Of a stretch of 41,847 nucleotides of DNA, positions 1 to 7,715 are shown piece after piece. Within the stretch, counting starts at the first letter, position 1; every line of letters starts with the position of its first letter. The translations under genes and the position numbers were made by a program. The stretch is taken from the NCBI RefSeq assembly GCF_016863495.1, contig NZ_BOOZ01000055.1:1-41847 (forward strand). The letters are read 5' to 3'. Source of the stretch: Micromonospora andamanensis (lineage in GTDB: Bacteria > Actinomycetota > Actinomycetes > Mycobacteriales > Micromonosporaceae). The notes under the pieces are model-generated. The model was not told the origin of the DNA, did no database searches, and saw only the letters and a program-made list of their open reading frames with translations.

Positions 1-121
1 AGGACGCACGCCCGCATAGCCCCGCTCACGCCGCTTCCACGCGATGCCGACCGAGGGTGCTATACCTTGCTCGCCTCTCCGCTGCCCTGCCGGCCATCCC
101 GATGGAGATGGAGGATCCACG
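1..121. other. Left-edge leader of chrA, no gene seen
   Basis: No convincing gene. A TANNNT-like hexamer TACCTT lies at 63-68 and could be a -10 box for the chromate transporter. A Shine-Dalgarno GGAGG at 110-114 precedes its GTG start by 7 nt. Confidence 0.4.
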
Positions 122-1501
122 GTGACGACCACCGAACCACCGGCAACCCGTGACGTCGTACCCTTCGGCCAGGCCGTGAAGGCGTGGTTCACCATCTCCT
201 TGCAGACCTTTGGCGGCCCGGCCGGGCAGATCGCCGTCATGCAGCGCCACCTGGTCGATGAACGCCGCTGGATCGGGCAGCGCCGGTTTCTGCACGCGCT
301 GAACTACTGCATGCTCCTGCCCGGTCCCGAGGCCCAACAACTCGCGATCTACGTCGGATGGCTACTCAACGGCATCCGGGGTGGATTGGTCGCCGGGACC
401 CTGTTTGTGCTTCCCGGGCTGGTCGCGCTGCTGGCCCTGTCGGCGGTCTACGTCGGCTACGGCGACACCCACGCCGTCACCGCCGTGTTCGCCGGCCTCG
501 CCCCGGCCGTGGTCGTAATCGTCGCTCAGGCGGTGTGGCGGGTCGGCAGCCGAGCCCTCACCAACAAGGTTCTGGTGGGCTTCGCCGTCGTCGCGTTCGT
601 CGCCCTCGCCGCGTTCGGCGTGCCGTTCCCGGTCGTCATCGCGTTCGCCGCGCTCGCCGGTTGGGCCGTGCACCGATGGCGACCGCACCTCGTCACCGCG
701 GGTGGGCACGGCGGCAACGGCACCGACGGCCCGGCGCCGTTGATCCGGGACGACGCCCTGCACCACGACAGCCCGTCCGCCCGGCGGGCCGCCACGATCC
801 TCGCCGTCGGGCTCGTCGCCTGGTTCGCCCCGGTCACGCTGGTCGCCGCCACCACCGGCATCGGCAGCGTCTACACCCAGCAGGGCCTGTTCTTTTCCGG
901 CACGGCGGTGGTCACCTTCGGCGGTGCCTACGCCGTCCTGGCCTACGTAGCCCAACGGGCAGTCGAGGACTACGGCTGGCTCTCCGCCGGAGACATGGTT
1001 CGTGGTCTGGCGCTGGCCGAGAGTACCCCCGGACCGCTGATCATGGTGGTGCAGTTCGTCGCGTTCCTTGGCGCCTACCATCACCCGGGAAGCCTCGACC
1101 CGTGGGTCGCGGGAGTCGTGGGTTCGCTGCTGACCACCTGGGTCACGTTCGTGCCCTGCTTCCTGTTCATTATGCTCGGCGCCCCCTACGTCGAACGCCT
1201 GCGTACCAACCACAGCCTCTCCGCCGCGCTGACCGGCATCACCGCCGCCGTCGTGGGCGTGATCGCCAACCTCGGCCTGTACTTCACGGTCCATACCCTG
1301 TTCGTCGACAGCCGCACGGTCACCGGTGGGCCGCTGCGCCTGGAACTGCCGGAGATGGCCACGGTGCGGTGGATACCTCTGGGCATCGCTGTTATCGCCG
1401 GTGTGCTGATCTTCCGGTTCAAGTGGTCCGTGCTGCGCGTACTCGGAGTCAGCGCCCTTCTCGGCCTCGCCGCCGGACTGGCCGGCCTACCTATCACCTG
1501 A
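122..1501 (+). CDS. chrA: Chromate transporter, ChrA family
   Basis: Inner-membrane transporter of the CHR family, which exports chromate, a sulfate analogue. The 459-residue product opens with the family hallmark segment TISLQTFGGPAGQIAVMQ, followed by DERRWIG and LPGPEAQQLAIYVGW. A second half-domain (FGGAYAVLAYV, LALAESTPGPLIMVVQFVAF) repeats the pattern, so this is a full-length two-domain ChrA. Many hydrophobic helices are visible. GTG 122 is preferred over ATG 44 because GGAGG sits 7 nt upstream and the extra 26 residues look non-native. It is the first gene of the window and no linked chrB is seen. A link with the sulfur genes to the right is only a chemical analogy. Confidence 0.93.
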   Translation: MTTTEPPATRDVVPFGQAVKAWFTISLQTFGGPAGQIAVMQRHLVDERRWIGQRRFLHALNYCMLLPGPEAQQLAIYVGWLLNGIRGGLVAGTLFVLPGLVALLALSAVYVGYGDTHAVTAVFAGLAPAVVVIVAQAVWRVGSRALTNKVLVGFAVVAFVALAAFGVPFPVVIAFAALAGWAVHRWRPHLVTAGGHGGNGTDGPAPLIRDDALHHDSPSARRAATILAVGLVAWFAPVTLVAATTGIGSVYTQQGLFFSGTAVVTFGGAYAVLAYVAQRAVEDYGWLSAGDMVRGLALAESTPGPLIMVVQFVAFLGAYHHPGSLDPWVAGVVGSLLTTWVTFVPCFLFIMLGAPYVERLRTNHSLSAALTGITAAVVGVIANLGLYFTVHTLFVDSRTVTGGPLRLELPEMATVRWIPLGIAVIAGVLIFRFKWSVLRVLGVSALLGLAAGLAGLPIT

Positions 1502-1701
1502 CCAGCCACAGAACTGGCCGACCAGGACACCAGCGCGAACGTCGGTGCACACCACCTGGCCAGACCCTGGTCCACGAGCCGCGTCATTCGCGCGGATCGC
1601 CGAATGGATAGATCAACTAAAGCGCCAGCCTCGGCGAGGTTGTCCCACAGCTCCAGTGGTCCGCGACCTGCGGTCGTGGCGGCAACCCTGGGTCTTGTCG
1701 G
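1502..1701. other. Intergenic, nothing recognised
   Basis: About 200 nt between the convergent chrA and NmrA-like genes. No RNA gene, repeat or clear terminator was found. Confidence 0.4.
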
Positions 1702-2628
1702 TCAGGGCGCGGACCGTAGGTGTCGGTTCGCCCATTCCTCGAAGGTCGTGAGCGGGATGCCGAGTGCGCGAGCGTACTCGGGACGGGCCGGCTGTCCCAC
1801 AGCCTCCGTGAGTTCGTGCCCGATGATTGCCCAGTCCGGCATGCCCGCGGCGACAGCCTCCTCGGCCGTCATGTCGGGCGCGGTCAGTTCGATGCCCAGG
1901 GCGCGGGAGAGGATCTCGGCGATCTCGCTCATCGCCAGGTAGTCGCTGGCCAGTTCCAACTCGACCCGGTCGAAACGCTTTGGTTCGGCGATCGTCGCGG
2001 CGGCGGCCCGGCCGATGTCCTCGACCGCGACGAGGGAGAGTCGGGTCTGCGGCTTCAGCACGGTCACCAGGCCGCCCTCGACGCCGCGCGGGAACAGGTA
2101 CGCCGCCGCGGGCAGCAGGTTCTCCATGAAGAAGCCCGGCTTGAGGAGCGTCCAGTGTGTGAAACCGGCCTCGCGTACCCGGTCCTGGATTCCCGCCTTG
2201 GCGGTGTAGTAGGGCTCCATGGGTGCCCAGCGGCCTTCCGCCCAGCCGGGGAACTCGGTGTGCTGCCCGGCGGCGGAGACCGTGGTCTGCACGAACTGCG
2301 GTACGCCCGCGGCGATTGCGGCCTCGATCAGGTTCACGCCCTGGCGGTGCTCGCCGGGGAAGTCGAGTCCGCCGTCCTTCATCGGGGGCCTCTGGACCGA
2401 GAAGACCGCTCGGGCGCCCTGGGCCGCACTGGTCAGGGAGTCGCAGTCGTCCAGGTCACCGGCACGCAGTTCGGCGCCGAGCGCCTCGATGGTCTTGGCC
2501 CGTTCGGTGGCGGGGTCGCGGACCAGCGCCCGGACGGGTACGCCCGCGGCGAGCAGGGTGCGGGCTGTGGCTCCACCCTGCTGTCCGGTGGCACCGACGA
2601 CCAGGACCGGTGCGGAATCGATGGACAC
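1702..2628 (-). CDS. NmrA-like NAD(P)-binding oxidoreductase/sensor
   Basis: Rossmann-fold protein of 308 residues in the atypical short-chain dehydrogenase (NmrA/HSCARG) group. These bind NAD(P) and act as redox sensors or quinone/isoflavone-type reductases. The N-terminus has the dinucleotide motif VVGATGQQGGATARTLL, then VRALVRDP and a GDLDD segment, as in the family, and the length is normal. The start is GTG at 2626-2628 with GAGGAG 6 nt upstream; the ATG at 2628-2630 is in another frame. It is divergent from the TetR gene at 2728, and the 99-nt gap holds a perfect dyad, so TetR very probably controls it. Substrate unknown. Confidence 0.88.
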   Translation of the reverse strand: MSIDSAPVLVVGATGQQGGATARTLLAAGVPVRALVRDPATERAKTIEALGAELRAGDLDDCDSLTSAAQGARAVFSVQRPPMKDGGLDFPGEHRQGVNLIEAAIAAGVPQFVQTTVSAAGQHTEFPGWAEGRWAPMEPYYTAKAGIQDRVREAGFTHWTLLKPGFFMENLLPAAAYLFPRGVEGGLVTVLKPQTRLSLVAVEDIGRAAAATIAEPKRFDRVELELASDYLAMSEIAEILSRALGIELTAPDMTAEEAVAAGMPDWAIIGHELTEAVGQPARPEYARALGIPLTTFEEWANRHLRSAP

Positions 2629-2653
2629 ATGGTCTCCTCGTGGCAGGTCAAGC

Positions 2654-2676
2654 TAAACGGCGGGGAACGCCGTTTA
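2654..2676. promoter_or_regulatory. Probable TetR operator (perfect 9-bp dyad)
   Basis: TAAACGGCG (2654-2662) and CGCCGTTTA (2668-2676) form a perfect inverted repeat around the 5-nt spacer GGGAA, in the gap between the divergent NmrA-like and TetR genes. Size and position are typical of TetR-family operators. Binding is inferred. Confidence 0.75.
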
Positions 2677-2727
2677 CTCCTGGTACGATACGGCGGGCCC
2701 CGCCACTTAGCAATCGTGAGGTGCCTC

Positions 2728-3303
2728 ATGCCCGGTCAGCGAGCGGACGCTCGGCGCAACTACGCGCTCCTACTCGCCGTTGCCGAAGAGGAGATTGCCC
2801 GGTACGGCGCTGAAGCGTCCATGGAGCAGATCGGCCGCAGGGCAGGGGTGGGATCTGGCACCGTACGTCGGCATTTCCCCAACCGGCATGCGCTGCTGGA
2901 GGCGGTCTTCCGCGCCCGGATCGAGACCCTCCGCGACCACGCCCGCGATCTCGCCGACTCGTCCGACGCCCGAACGGCGCTGCTCACCTGGCTGGGCGCC
3001 GTCACCGCTTCCACCGCGACCATCCGGGGACTGGCGGTCGCGCTGGCCCGCAGCTGCGCGACCGAACCCGGCGCGGCGCACGCGCACTGCGCCTCCGCGC
3101 AACTCACCGAGGCCGGTGACCCACTGGTACGGCGCGCCGCCCAGGACGGCGCGGTGGCGGCCGGCGTGACCATCACGGACCTGCTCACACTGGTCACCGG
3201 TCTCGCGCTGGCGACCGAACACCACCCGGACCCGGCCGCCGAGACGGACCGGCTGCTGAACCTGGCGATAGAAGGGATCAGCCCAACGCCCCAGACCCGT
3301 TGA
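2728..3303 (+). CDS. TetR-family transcriptional regulator
   Basis: A 191-residue one-component repressor. The N-terminal helix-turn-helix is clear: MEQIGRRAGVGSGTVRRHFPNRHALLEAVF at about residues 32-61. The C-terminal region is a variable ligand domain resembling the SbtR/TetR_C group. ATG 2728 is chosen because the open frame upstream runs antisense through the NmrA-like gene and lacks TetR similarity. A GTGAGGTG stretch lies about 5 nt upstream. It probably represses the divergent NmrA-like gene and itself through the dyad at 2654-2676. The ligand is unknown. Confidence 0.9.
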   Translation: MPGQRADARRNYALLLAVAEEEIARYGAEASMEQIGRRAGVGSGTVRRHFPNRHALLEAVFRARIETLRDHARDLADSSDARTALLTWLGAVTASTATIRGLAVALARSCATEPGAAHAHCASAQLTEAGDPLVRRAAQDGAVAAGVTITDLLTLVTGLALATEHHPDPAAETDRLLNLAIEGISPTPQTR

Positions 3304-3775
3304 CAGGGTCGCTCGGGTCGATCCGACCATTGGCCCCTGCGACCGACCGGCCATTCGGGCACTCAGCCTTGATCCACCGACGCCTCCTCACCCGGTCGTG
3401 CTTTCCAGTCAGACCGCGTCGACGTACTCATCAACGAAGCCACGGCAGCGGTCAGCTGAGCCGTCCCGGGAGGTTGAGGCGGGGCTTGATCGCGCAGCGG
3501 ACCTGCATGAGGGACTGTTGGTCGGTGGCAGCGGCCGGTAACACCGCGCGCCGAAGCGTGGGGTGACGGCGGTCATGGGAAGCGGAGTGCGCCTTCCTGT
3601 CCGTCGACGCCGAGAATGTCGTCCGGGTTGGGAGTAGGGCAGGACTTCAGCGAGCGCCGCCTCCGCCGTCAGCGCTGCCGACAACCTCCGACTGTTTGGA
3701 CTCGGGCCGAGCCGGATCCGGCTGACCGGCGCTGAACTGGTGAAACGCTGCGAGGCGAACGTCCCTCCCATTTTT
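3304..3775. other. Long intergenic stretch without a confident gene
   Basis: About 470 nt between the TetR gene and the sulfonate operon. Short open frames exist on both strands, but none has a supported start, family resemblance or coding bias I trust. It may contain decayed sequence. The regulatory dyad of the downstream operon starts at 3776. Confidence 0.4.
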
Positions 3776-3792
3776 CCCATAGGTTCAGTAGA
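3776..3792. promoter_or_regulatory. CCTA-N9-TAGG-type dyad, site 1 (variant)
   Basis: CCCA-N9-TAGA: the same geometry as the better sites elsewhere in the window, with one mismatch in each half. Its right arm overlaps the probable -10 TAGACT at 3789-3794, a position suited to repression. Confidence 0.5.
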
Positions 3793-3794
3793 CT
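3789..3794 (+). promoter_or_regulatory. -10 box of a leaderless transcript
   Basis: TAGACT matches TANNNT and ends 6 nt before ATG 3801. No Shine-Dalgarno is present, so the mRNA probably starts at or next to the start codon. Confidence 0.55.
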
Positions 3795-3800
3795 TTGCGC

Positions 3801-4760
3801 ATGCACAGGTCCCTATGGCGCCGCCGCGCGCTGGCCACGTTCGGAGCAATCTTGGTCGCTGCCGGGGCGCTCACCGCCTGCGGCGATGCGGAGGACAGTG
3901 GGGGCGGTGATGGACCGCTGCGAGTGGGTTACCAGCGCTACGGCAGCCTGAGCCTGCTCAAGGCCCGCAACGAGGCGCCTGGCGTGACCTGGTCGTTGTT
4001 CGAGAGCGGACCGGCCCTCACCGAGGCGCTCAAAGCTGGGTCGATCGACATCGGTGAGACCGGGGAGGCTCCGCCGATCTTCGCGGCCGCCGCAAAGATT
4101 CCCTTCAAGATCGTGGCGACCTCGGACGAGGTGCCGCAGGGCGAGGCCGTGCTGGTCAAGGAGAGCAGCGGGTTCCGGACGTTCGCCGATCTCAAGGGTA
4201 GGACCGTCGCGCTGAACAAGGGCTCCAACGTGCACTGGCTGCTCGTCAAGCTGCTCGAAGCCAACAACATGACCCTGCAGGACATCACGGTCCAGTACCT
4301 CAAACCCGCCGAAGGCCGGCCCGCCTTCGACGCCGGGCAGGTCGACGCCTGGATCATCTGGGATCCCTACTTCGCCCTCGCCGAGCAGCCCGGCGTCAAG
4401 GTGCTGGCCGACGCGACCGGGCTGGCGAGCAACCGGCAGTACATTCTGGCCGCGCCAGACGCCGTCGAGAAGAAAACAGACCAGGTACGCGACCTGCTGA
4501 CCCAACTCAACACCACCACCCAGTGGGGCATCGACAACCCCGAGGAACGGGCTCGGGTGCTCGCGCCCGAACTCAAGATCCCCGAAGACGTGGCGAAACG
4601 CTCGCTGGACCGCAGCGCCAAGTCGCTGGCCCCAGTATCGCCGGCGATCGGCGACGAGTTGCAGGCGATCGCCGACGGCTTCGCCGAACTGAAGCTGATC
4701 CCCGAGCCCATCGACATCAAGGCCCGCGTCGACCCCCAGTTCGCCGGGGCCTTCACATGA
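3801..4760 (+). CDS. Sulfonate/taurine ABC transporter lipoprotein (SBP)
   Basis: Substrate-binding lipoprotein of the NitT/TauT/SsuA family that delivers aliphatic sulfonates to the membrane permease. The N-terminus has a basic n-region, a hydrophobic segment and lipobox LTAC (Cys27 when counted from ATG 3801). The mature part has family motifs: LRVGYQRYGSLSLLKA, SGPALTEALKAGSIDIGETGEAPPIFAAAA, LKGRTVALNKGSNVHWLL and VDAWIIWDPYFA. A TTG at 3795 is possible, but ATG 3801 sits correctly behind a -10 TAGACT with no ribosome-binding site, suggesting leaderless translation. It overlaps the permease gene by 4 nt (ATGA) and heads a sulfonate operon reaching 9397. The exact ligand is unknown. Confidence 0.93.
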   Translation: MHRSLWRRRALATFGAILVAAGALTACGDAEDSGGGDGPLRVGYQRYGSLSLLKARNEAPGVTWSLFESGPALTEALKAGSIDIGETGEAPPIFAAAAKIPFKIVATSDEVPQGEAVLVKESSGFRTFADLKGRTVALNKGSNVHWLLVKLLEANNMTLQDITVQYLKPAEGRPAFDAGQVDAWIIWDPYFALAEQPGVKVLADATGLASNRQYILAAPDAVEKKTDQVRDLLTQLNTTTQWGIDNPEERARVLAPELKIPEDVAKRSLDRSAKSLAPVSPAIGDELQAIADGFAELKLIPEPIDIKARVDPQFAGAFT

Positions 4761-5581
4761 CGGAGCTGGCCACCCGACCACCGGACACCGTGCCGAAGAC
4801 CGCGCGACCGGCCGCACGGCCCCACCGTAGGCGATGGCGGCGCCTGACCACCCCCGTCGTGCTCGTCGTGCTCTGGGAGACGTCGTCGCGGGTGGGCGTG
4901 CTACCGGAGGAGAAACTCCCCCCGATCAGCGAGGTGGTACGCGCCGGATGGCAGCTTGCCGAGGATGGCACGCTCGCCACCCATCTGCTCGACTCGCTGA
5001 CCCGGGCCGGTGCCGGCCTGGCCATCGGCGTCGGTCTCGCGCTGGTGCTCGGATCGATCGCGGGTCTGCTGCGGCTCGGCGATGATCTGGTCGACCCGCC
5101 GGTGCAGATGGCCCGGATGCTGCCACACCTCGCGCTGGTGCCGCTGCTGATCATCTGGGTCGGTATCGGCGAGTCGCTGAAGGTCACATTGGTGGCCCTG
5201 GGCGTGTTCTATCCGATGTACTTCAACCTCTACGCCGGCATCCGTGACATCGACGAGCGGCTGGTCGAGGCGGCACGCACCTGCGGCCTCGGTGCCGTGG
5301 CCCGCATCCGACACGTCGTGCTGCCCGGCACACTGCCGTCACTGTTCCTCGGACTGCGCCTGGCGACCGGGGCCGCATGGCTGAGCCTGGTGGTGGGCGA
5401 GACGGTCGCCACCCAGAGCGGCATCGGCTTCCTGATGATGGAGGCCCGCGAGTTCAGCCAGACCAACGTCGTCCTCGTCGGCCTGTTCATCTACGCCCTG
5501 CTCGGGCTCCTGTCAGATCTGATCTTGCGGGCGGTCGAGAGGAGGACACTGACGTGGCGACGCGGCCTACAGGCGACGTAG
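4757..5581 (+). CDS. ssuC: Sulfonate ABC transporter permease
   Basis: Integral membrane subunit of 274 residues in the SsuC/TauC family, forming the pore for sulfonate import. After an Arg-rich N-terminus (about residues 20-33) come about six membrane segments. The conserved cytoplasmic EAA loop is EAARTCGLGAVARIRHVVLPGTLPSLFLGLRLA. The motifs ARMLPHLALVPLLIIWVGIGESLK and ATQSGIGFLMMEAREF are typical of SsuC. The start ATG overlaps the SBP stop (ATGA). The 3' end overlaps the ATPase gene by 28 nt, implying tight translational coupling. Confidence 0.94.
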   Translation: MTELATRPPDTVPKTARPAARPHRRRWRRLTTPVVLVVLWETSSRVGVLPEEKLPPISEVVRAGWQLAEDGTLATHLLDSLTRAGAGLAIGVGLALVLGSIAGLLRLGDDLVDPPVQMARMLPHLALVPLLIIWVGIGESLKVTLVALGVFYPMYFNLYAGIRDIDERLVEAARTCGLGAVARIRHVVLPGTLPSLFLGLRLATGAAWLSLVVGETVATQSGIGFLMMEAREFSQTNVVLVGLFIYALLGLLSDLILRAVERRTLTWRRGLQAT

Positions 5582-6270
5582 TCACCGCCACCGGCGTACG
5601 ACGTGTCTTCGGGGACACGGTGGTCCTCGACGGCATCGACCTGACGATCGGTTCCGGCGAGGTGGTCGCACTGCTCGGCGGCAGCGGGTCGGGCAAGACC
5701 ACCCTGCTGCGGATACTCGCCGGCCTCGACCAGCACGCGACCGGCGACTGGCAGGTACGCGGCAACCTGGCGGTGGTCTTCCAGGAGCACCGGCTGCTGC
5801 CCTGGAAGCGGGTTGCCGACAACGTGGCGCTCGGTGTGCCCGGCCCCGATGTTCAGCGCCGCACGGCTGCGGCGTTGACCGAGGTCGGCCTGGCCGGCCG
5901 GGAGCGGGCCTGGCCTGCCGAGCTCTCAGGCGGCCAGTCCCAGCGTGTCGCGGTGGCCCGGGCCCTGGTCCGCGAGCCGGACCTGTTGCTGCTCGACGAA
6001 CCGTTCGGTGCGCTGGACGCGCTGACCCGGCTGCGGATGCAGGCACTGTTCGGCCGGTTGCGCGCCGAGCACGGCTTCGCCGCGCTGCTGGTCACCCACG
6101 ACGTCGAGGAAGCGCTGCTGCTCGCGGACCGCACTCTGGTCCTCGCCGGTGGTCGGGTCGTTGACGACACGCCGGTACCGCTGACTCATCCGCGTGCGCC
6201 GGATGACCCTGGTTTCGGCACGCTGCGCCGGCACCTGCTCGACCGCCTCGGCGTACCGGCCGCAGCCTGA
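5554..6270 (+). CDS. ssuB: Sulfonate ABC transporter ATPase
   Basis: Cytoplasmic ATPase of 238 residues in the SsuB/TauB family. It has Walker A GGSGSGKT (residues 42-49), a Q-loop VFQEHRLLPWKRV, signature LSGGQSQRVAVARAL, Walker B LLLLDEPFGALD and switch His in LLVTHDVEEA. It starts at GTG 5554 inside the permease 3' end, with AGGAGG upstream. It completes the first sulfonate importer (3801-6270). The 125 nt after it hold no clear terminator, so transcription probably continues into the oxygenase genes. Confidence 0.94.
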   Translation: MATRPTGDVVTATGVRRVFGDTVVLDGIDLTIGSGEVVALLGGSGSGKTTLLRILAGLDQHATGDWQVRGNLAVVFQEHRLLPWKRVADNVALGVPGPDVQRRTAAALTEVGLAGRERAWPAELSGGQSQRVAVARALVREPDLLLLDEPFGALDALTRLRMQALFGRLRAEHGFAALLVTHDVEEALLLADRTLVLAGGRVVDDTPVPLTHPRAPDDPGFGTLRRHLLDRLGVPAAA

Positions 6271-6395
6271 CGGCCGGTATCGGGTGGTCAGTCCGTGAAG
6301 GGCCGGCAGCGGTGGTGCCTGCCCGTTCTCCCGCAACCGCCACGCAGGGCGTGCGCCACCCTTCATCTCAGACGACCAAGGAGTGATCCATCCCT

Positions 6396-6527
6396 ATGAG
6401 CGACCGCATCACGGTCACGAAGGACTGCCGGATCGTCGAGCACGGCACCAGCGAGGACGTCATCGCAGCCCCTCGGCATCAGTACCCGCAGTGGTTCTGC
6501 ACCGCGGTGCCATGGGAGTCGGCATGA
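6396..6527 (+). pseudogene. Remnant of an oligopeptide ABC ATPase C-terminus
   Basis: A 43-codon frame matches the tail of oligopeptide/dipeptide ABC ATPases. It carries the run CRIVEHGTSEDVIAAPRHQY, as in family tails (RIVE.G...DV...PRHPYT), then AVP at the right spacing. The complete peptide ATPase at 33605 has equivalent tails (GEIVEDGPVGDVFTYPRHDY and GQVVEQGPADRLLRAPNHPY). All N-terminal domains including both Walker motifs are missing, and the last residues diverge (WFCTAV where RSLLDAL would be). AAGGAG lies 13 nt upstream, a poor distance. The stop overlaps the next start (ATGA), so if translated it could couple to the SfnB gene. Best read as a decayed gene fragment, or possibly a co-opted short coupling ORF. 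Confidence 0.6.
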
Positions 6528-7711
6528 CGAATGTTCCCGTCCTGTCCTCGGCGCAGGCGATCGCGCTCGCCGCCGAGTTCGCCGCCGACTTCTCCCGGGA
6601 CGCGGCCGACCGCGACGCGCGACGCGTCCTGCCGCTGGCGGAGGTCGACAGACTCAGCGGGTCCGGGCTGCTGGCCATCACCGTCCCCGCCCGGCACGGC
6701 GGGGCCGACCTGCCGGTGGAGACGGTCGTGGAGGTGTTCCGGCTGCTGTCGGCCGGCGACCCCAACATCGGCCAGATCCCGCAGAGCCACTTCGTCTACG
6801 TCAATCAGTTGCGACTGCGGGGCACCGACGGCCAGCAGAAGCTCCTCTTCGGCGAGGTGTTGACCGGCGGCCGGTTCGGCAACGCGCAGTCGGAGGCCGA
6901 CACCCGACACGTCCGCGACATCACCACCACGTTGACGGCTGAGGCCCCCGGGCGGTGGCGGCTCAACGGCCGCAAGTTCTACGCCACCGGCGCTCTGCTG
7001 GCGCACCGGATTCCCGTCCTCGCTCACCTCGGGCCGGACGGTCCGCTGCACGTCGCGTGGGTGAGCCGCCACGACGAGGGCGTCGAGGTGATCGACGACT
7101 GGAACGCGATGGGCCAGCGCACCACCGCCAGCGGGTCGGTGGTGCTGCGCGACGTGGCAGTACCCGACGACCTCGTCACGCCGTTCGCGCTCACCTTCGA
7201 CAAGCCGCAGACCTACGGCGCGTTCGCGCAGGTGCTGCACGCGGCGATCGACGCCGGAATCGCCCGGGCGGCACTGCACGACGCGGCGTCGTTCGTGCGG
7301 GAGAAGAGCCGACCCTACCCGGACGCGCACGTCGACCGGGCGGCCGACGACCCCCTGGTGGTACGCGCCTTCGGGGAGGTGGAGCTGGCCGTGCGCGGCA
7401 GCGAGGCGCTGCTGGCCGAGGCGGCCCGGGCCATCGACCGGGCCAATGCCGACCTGACCGCGCGGTCCGCGACGGCCGCGTCTCTGGCTGTCGCTGCGGC
7501 CCGTGCGGCCACCACCCACGCGGCCCTGGAGGCGAGCAGCCGCCTGTTCGAGGTGGCCGGCACCCGGTCCGCCAGCGCCAGCCACAACCTTGACCGGCAC
7601 TGGCGCAACGCGCGTACCCATACCTTGCACGATCCTGCGGCGTGGAAGCTCCAACACCTCGGTCGCTGGGCCGTCGACGGCACCCCACCCCCCAACCACG
7701 GACAGGTGTGA
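6524..7711 (+). CDS. sfnB: SfnB-type sulfur-acquisition flavin oxidoreductase
   Basis: Acyl-CoA-dehydrogenase-fold flavoprotein of 395 residues in the SfnB/DszC group, used in sulfur acquisition from sulfones and related compounds; the family uses reduced flavin and oxygen. Supporting motifs are GLLAITVPARHGGAD near residue 48, DPNIGQIPQSHFVYVNQLR near 82, RFGNAQSE near 120, WRLNGRKFYATGAL and a late ASHNLDRHWRNARTHTLHDP, typical of this clade. ATG 6524 (or 6512, MGVG) is chosen because the upstream frame encodes no family sequence. It lies between the sulfonate importer and SsuD with a 4-nt gap to the latter, and probably shares the FMN reductase at 8882. Substrate unproven. Confidence 0.86.
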   Translation: MTNVPVLSSAQAIALAAEFAADFSRDAADRDARRVLPLAEVDRLSGSGLLAITVPARHGGADLPVETVVEVFRLLSAGDPNIGQIPQSHFVYVNQLRLRGTDGQQKLLFGEVLTGGRFGNAQSEADTRHVRDITTTLTAEAPGRWRLNGRKFYATGALLAHRIPVLAHLGPDGPLHVAWVSRHDEGVEVIDDWNAMGQRTTASGSVVLRDVAVPDDLVTPFALTFDKPQTYGAFAQVLHAAIDAGIARAALHDAASFVREKSRPYPDAHVDRAADDPLVVRAFGEVELAVRGSEALLAEAARAIDRANADLTARSATAASLAVAAARAATTHAALEASSRLFEVAGTRSASASHNLDRHWRNARTHTLHDPAAWKLQHLGRWAVDGTPPPNHGQV

Positions 7712-7715
7712 GCTC

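Noticed and set aside
1720..2727. N-terminal extension of the TetR protein
   Set aside because: Antisense to the NmrA-like gene; the helix-turn-helix begins properly after ATG 2728.
3409..3849. Possible minus-strand gene in the 3.3-3.8 kb gap
   Set aside because: No recognisable domain, no start signal, and it runs over the lipoprotein start and operator.
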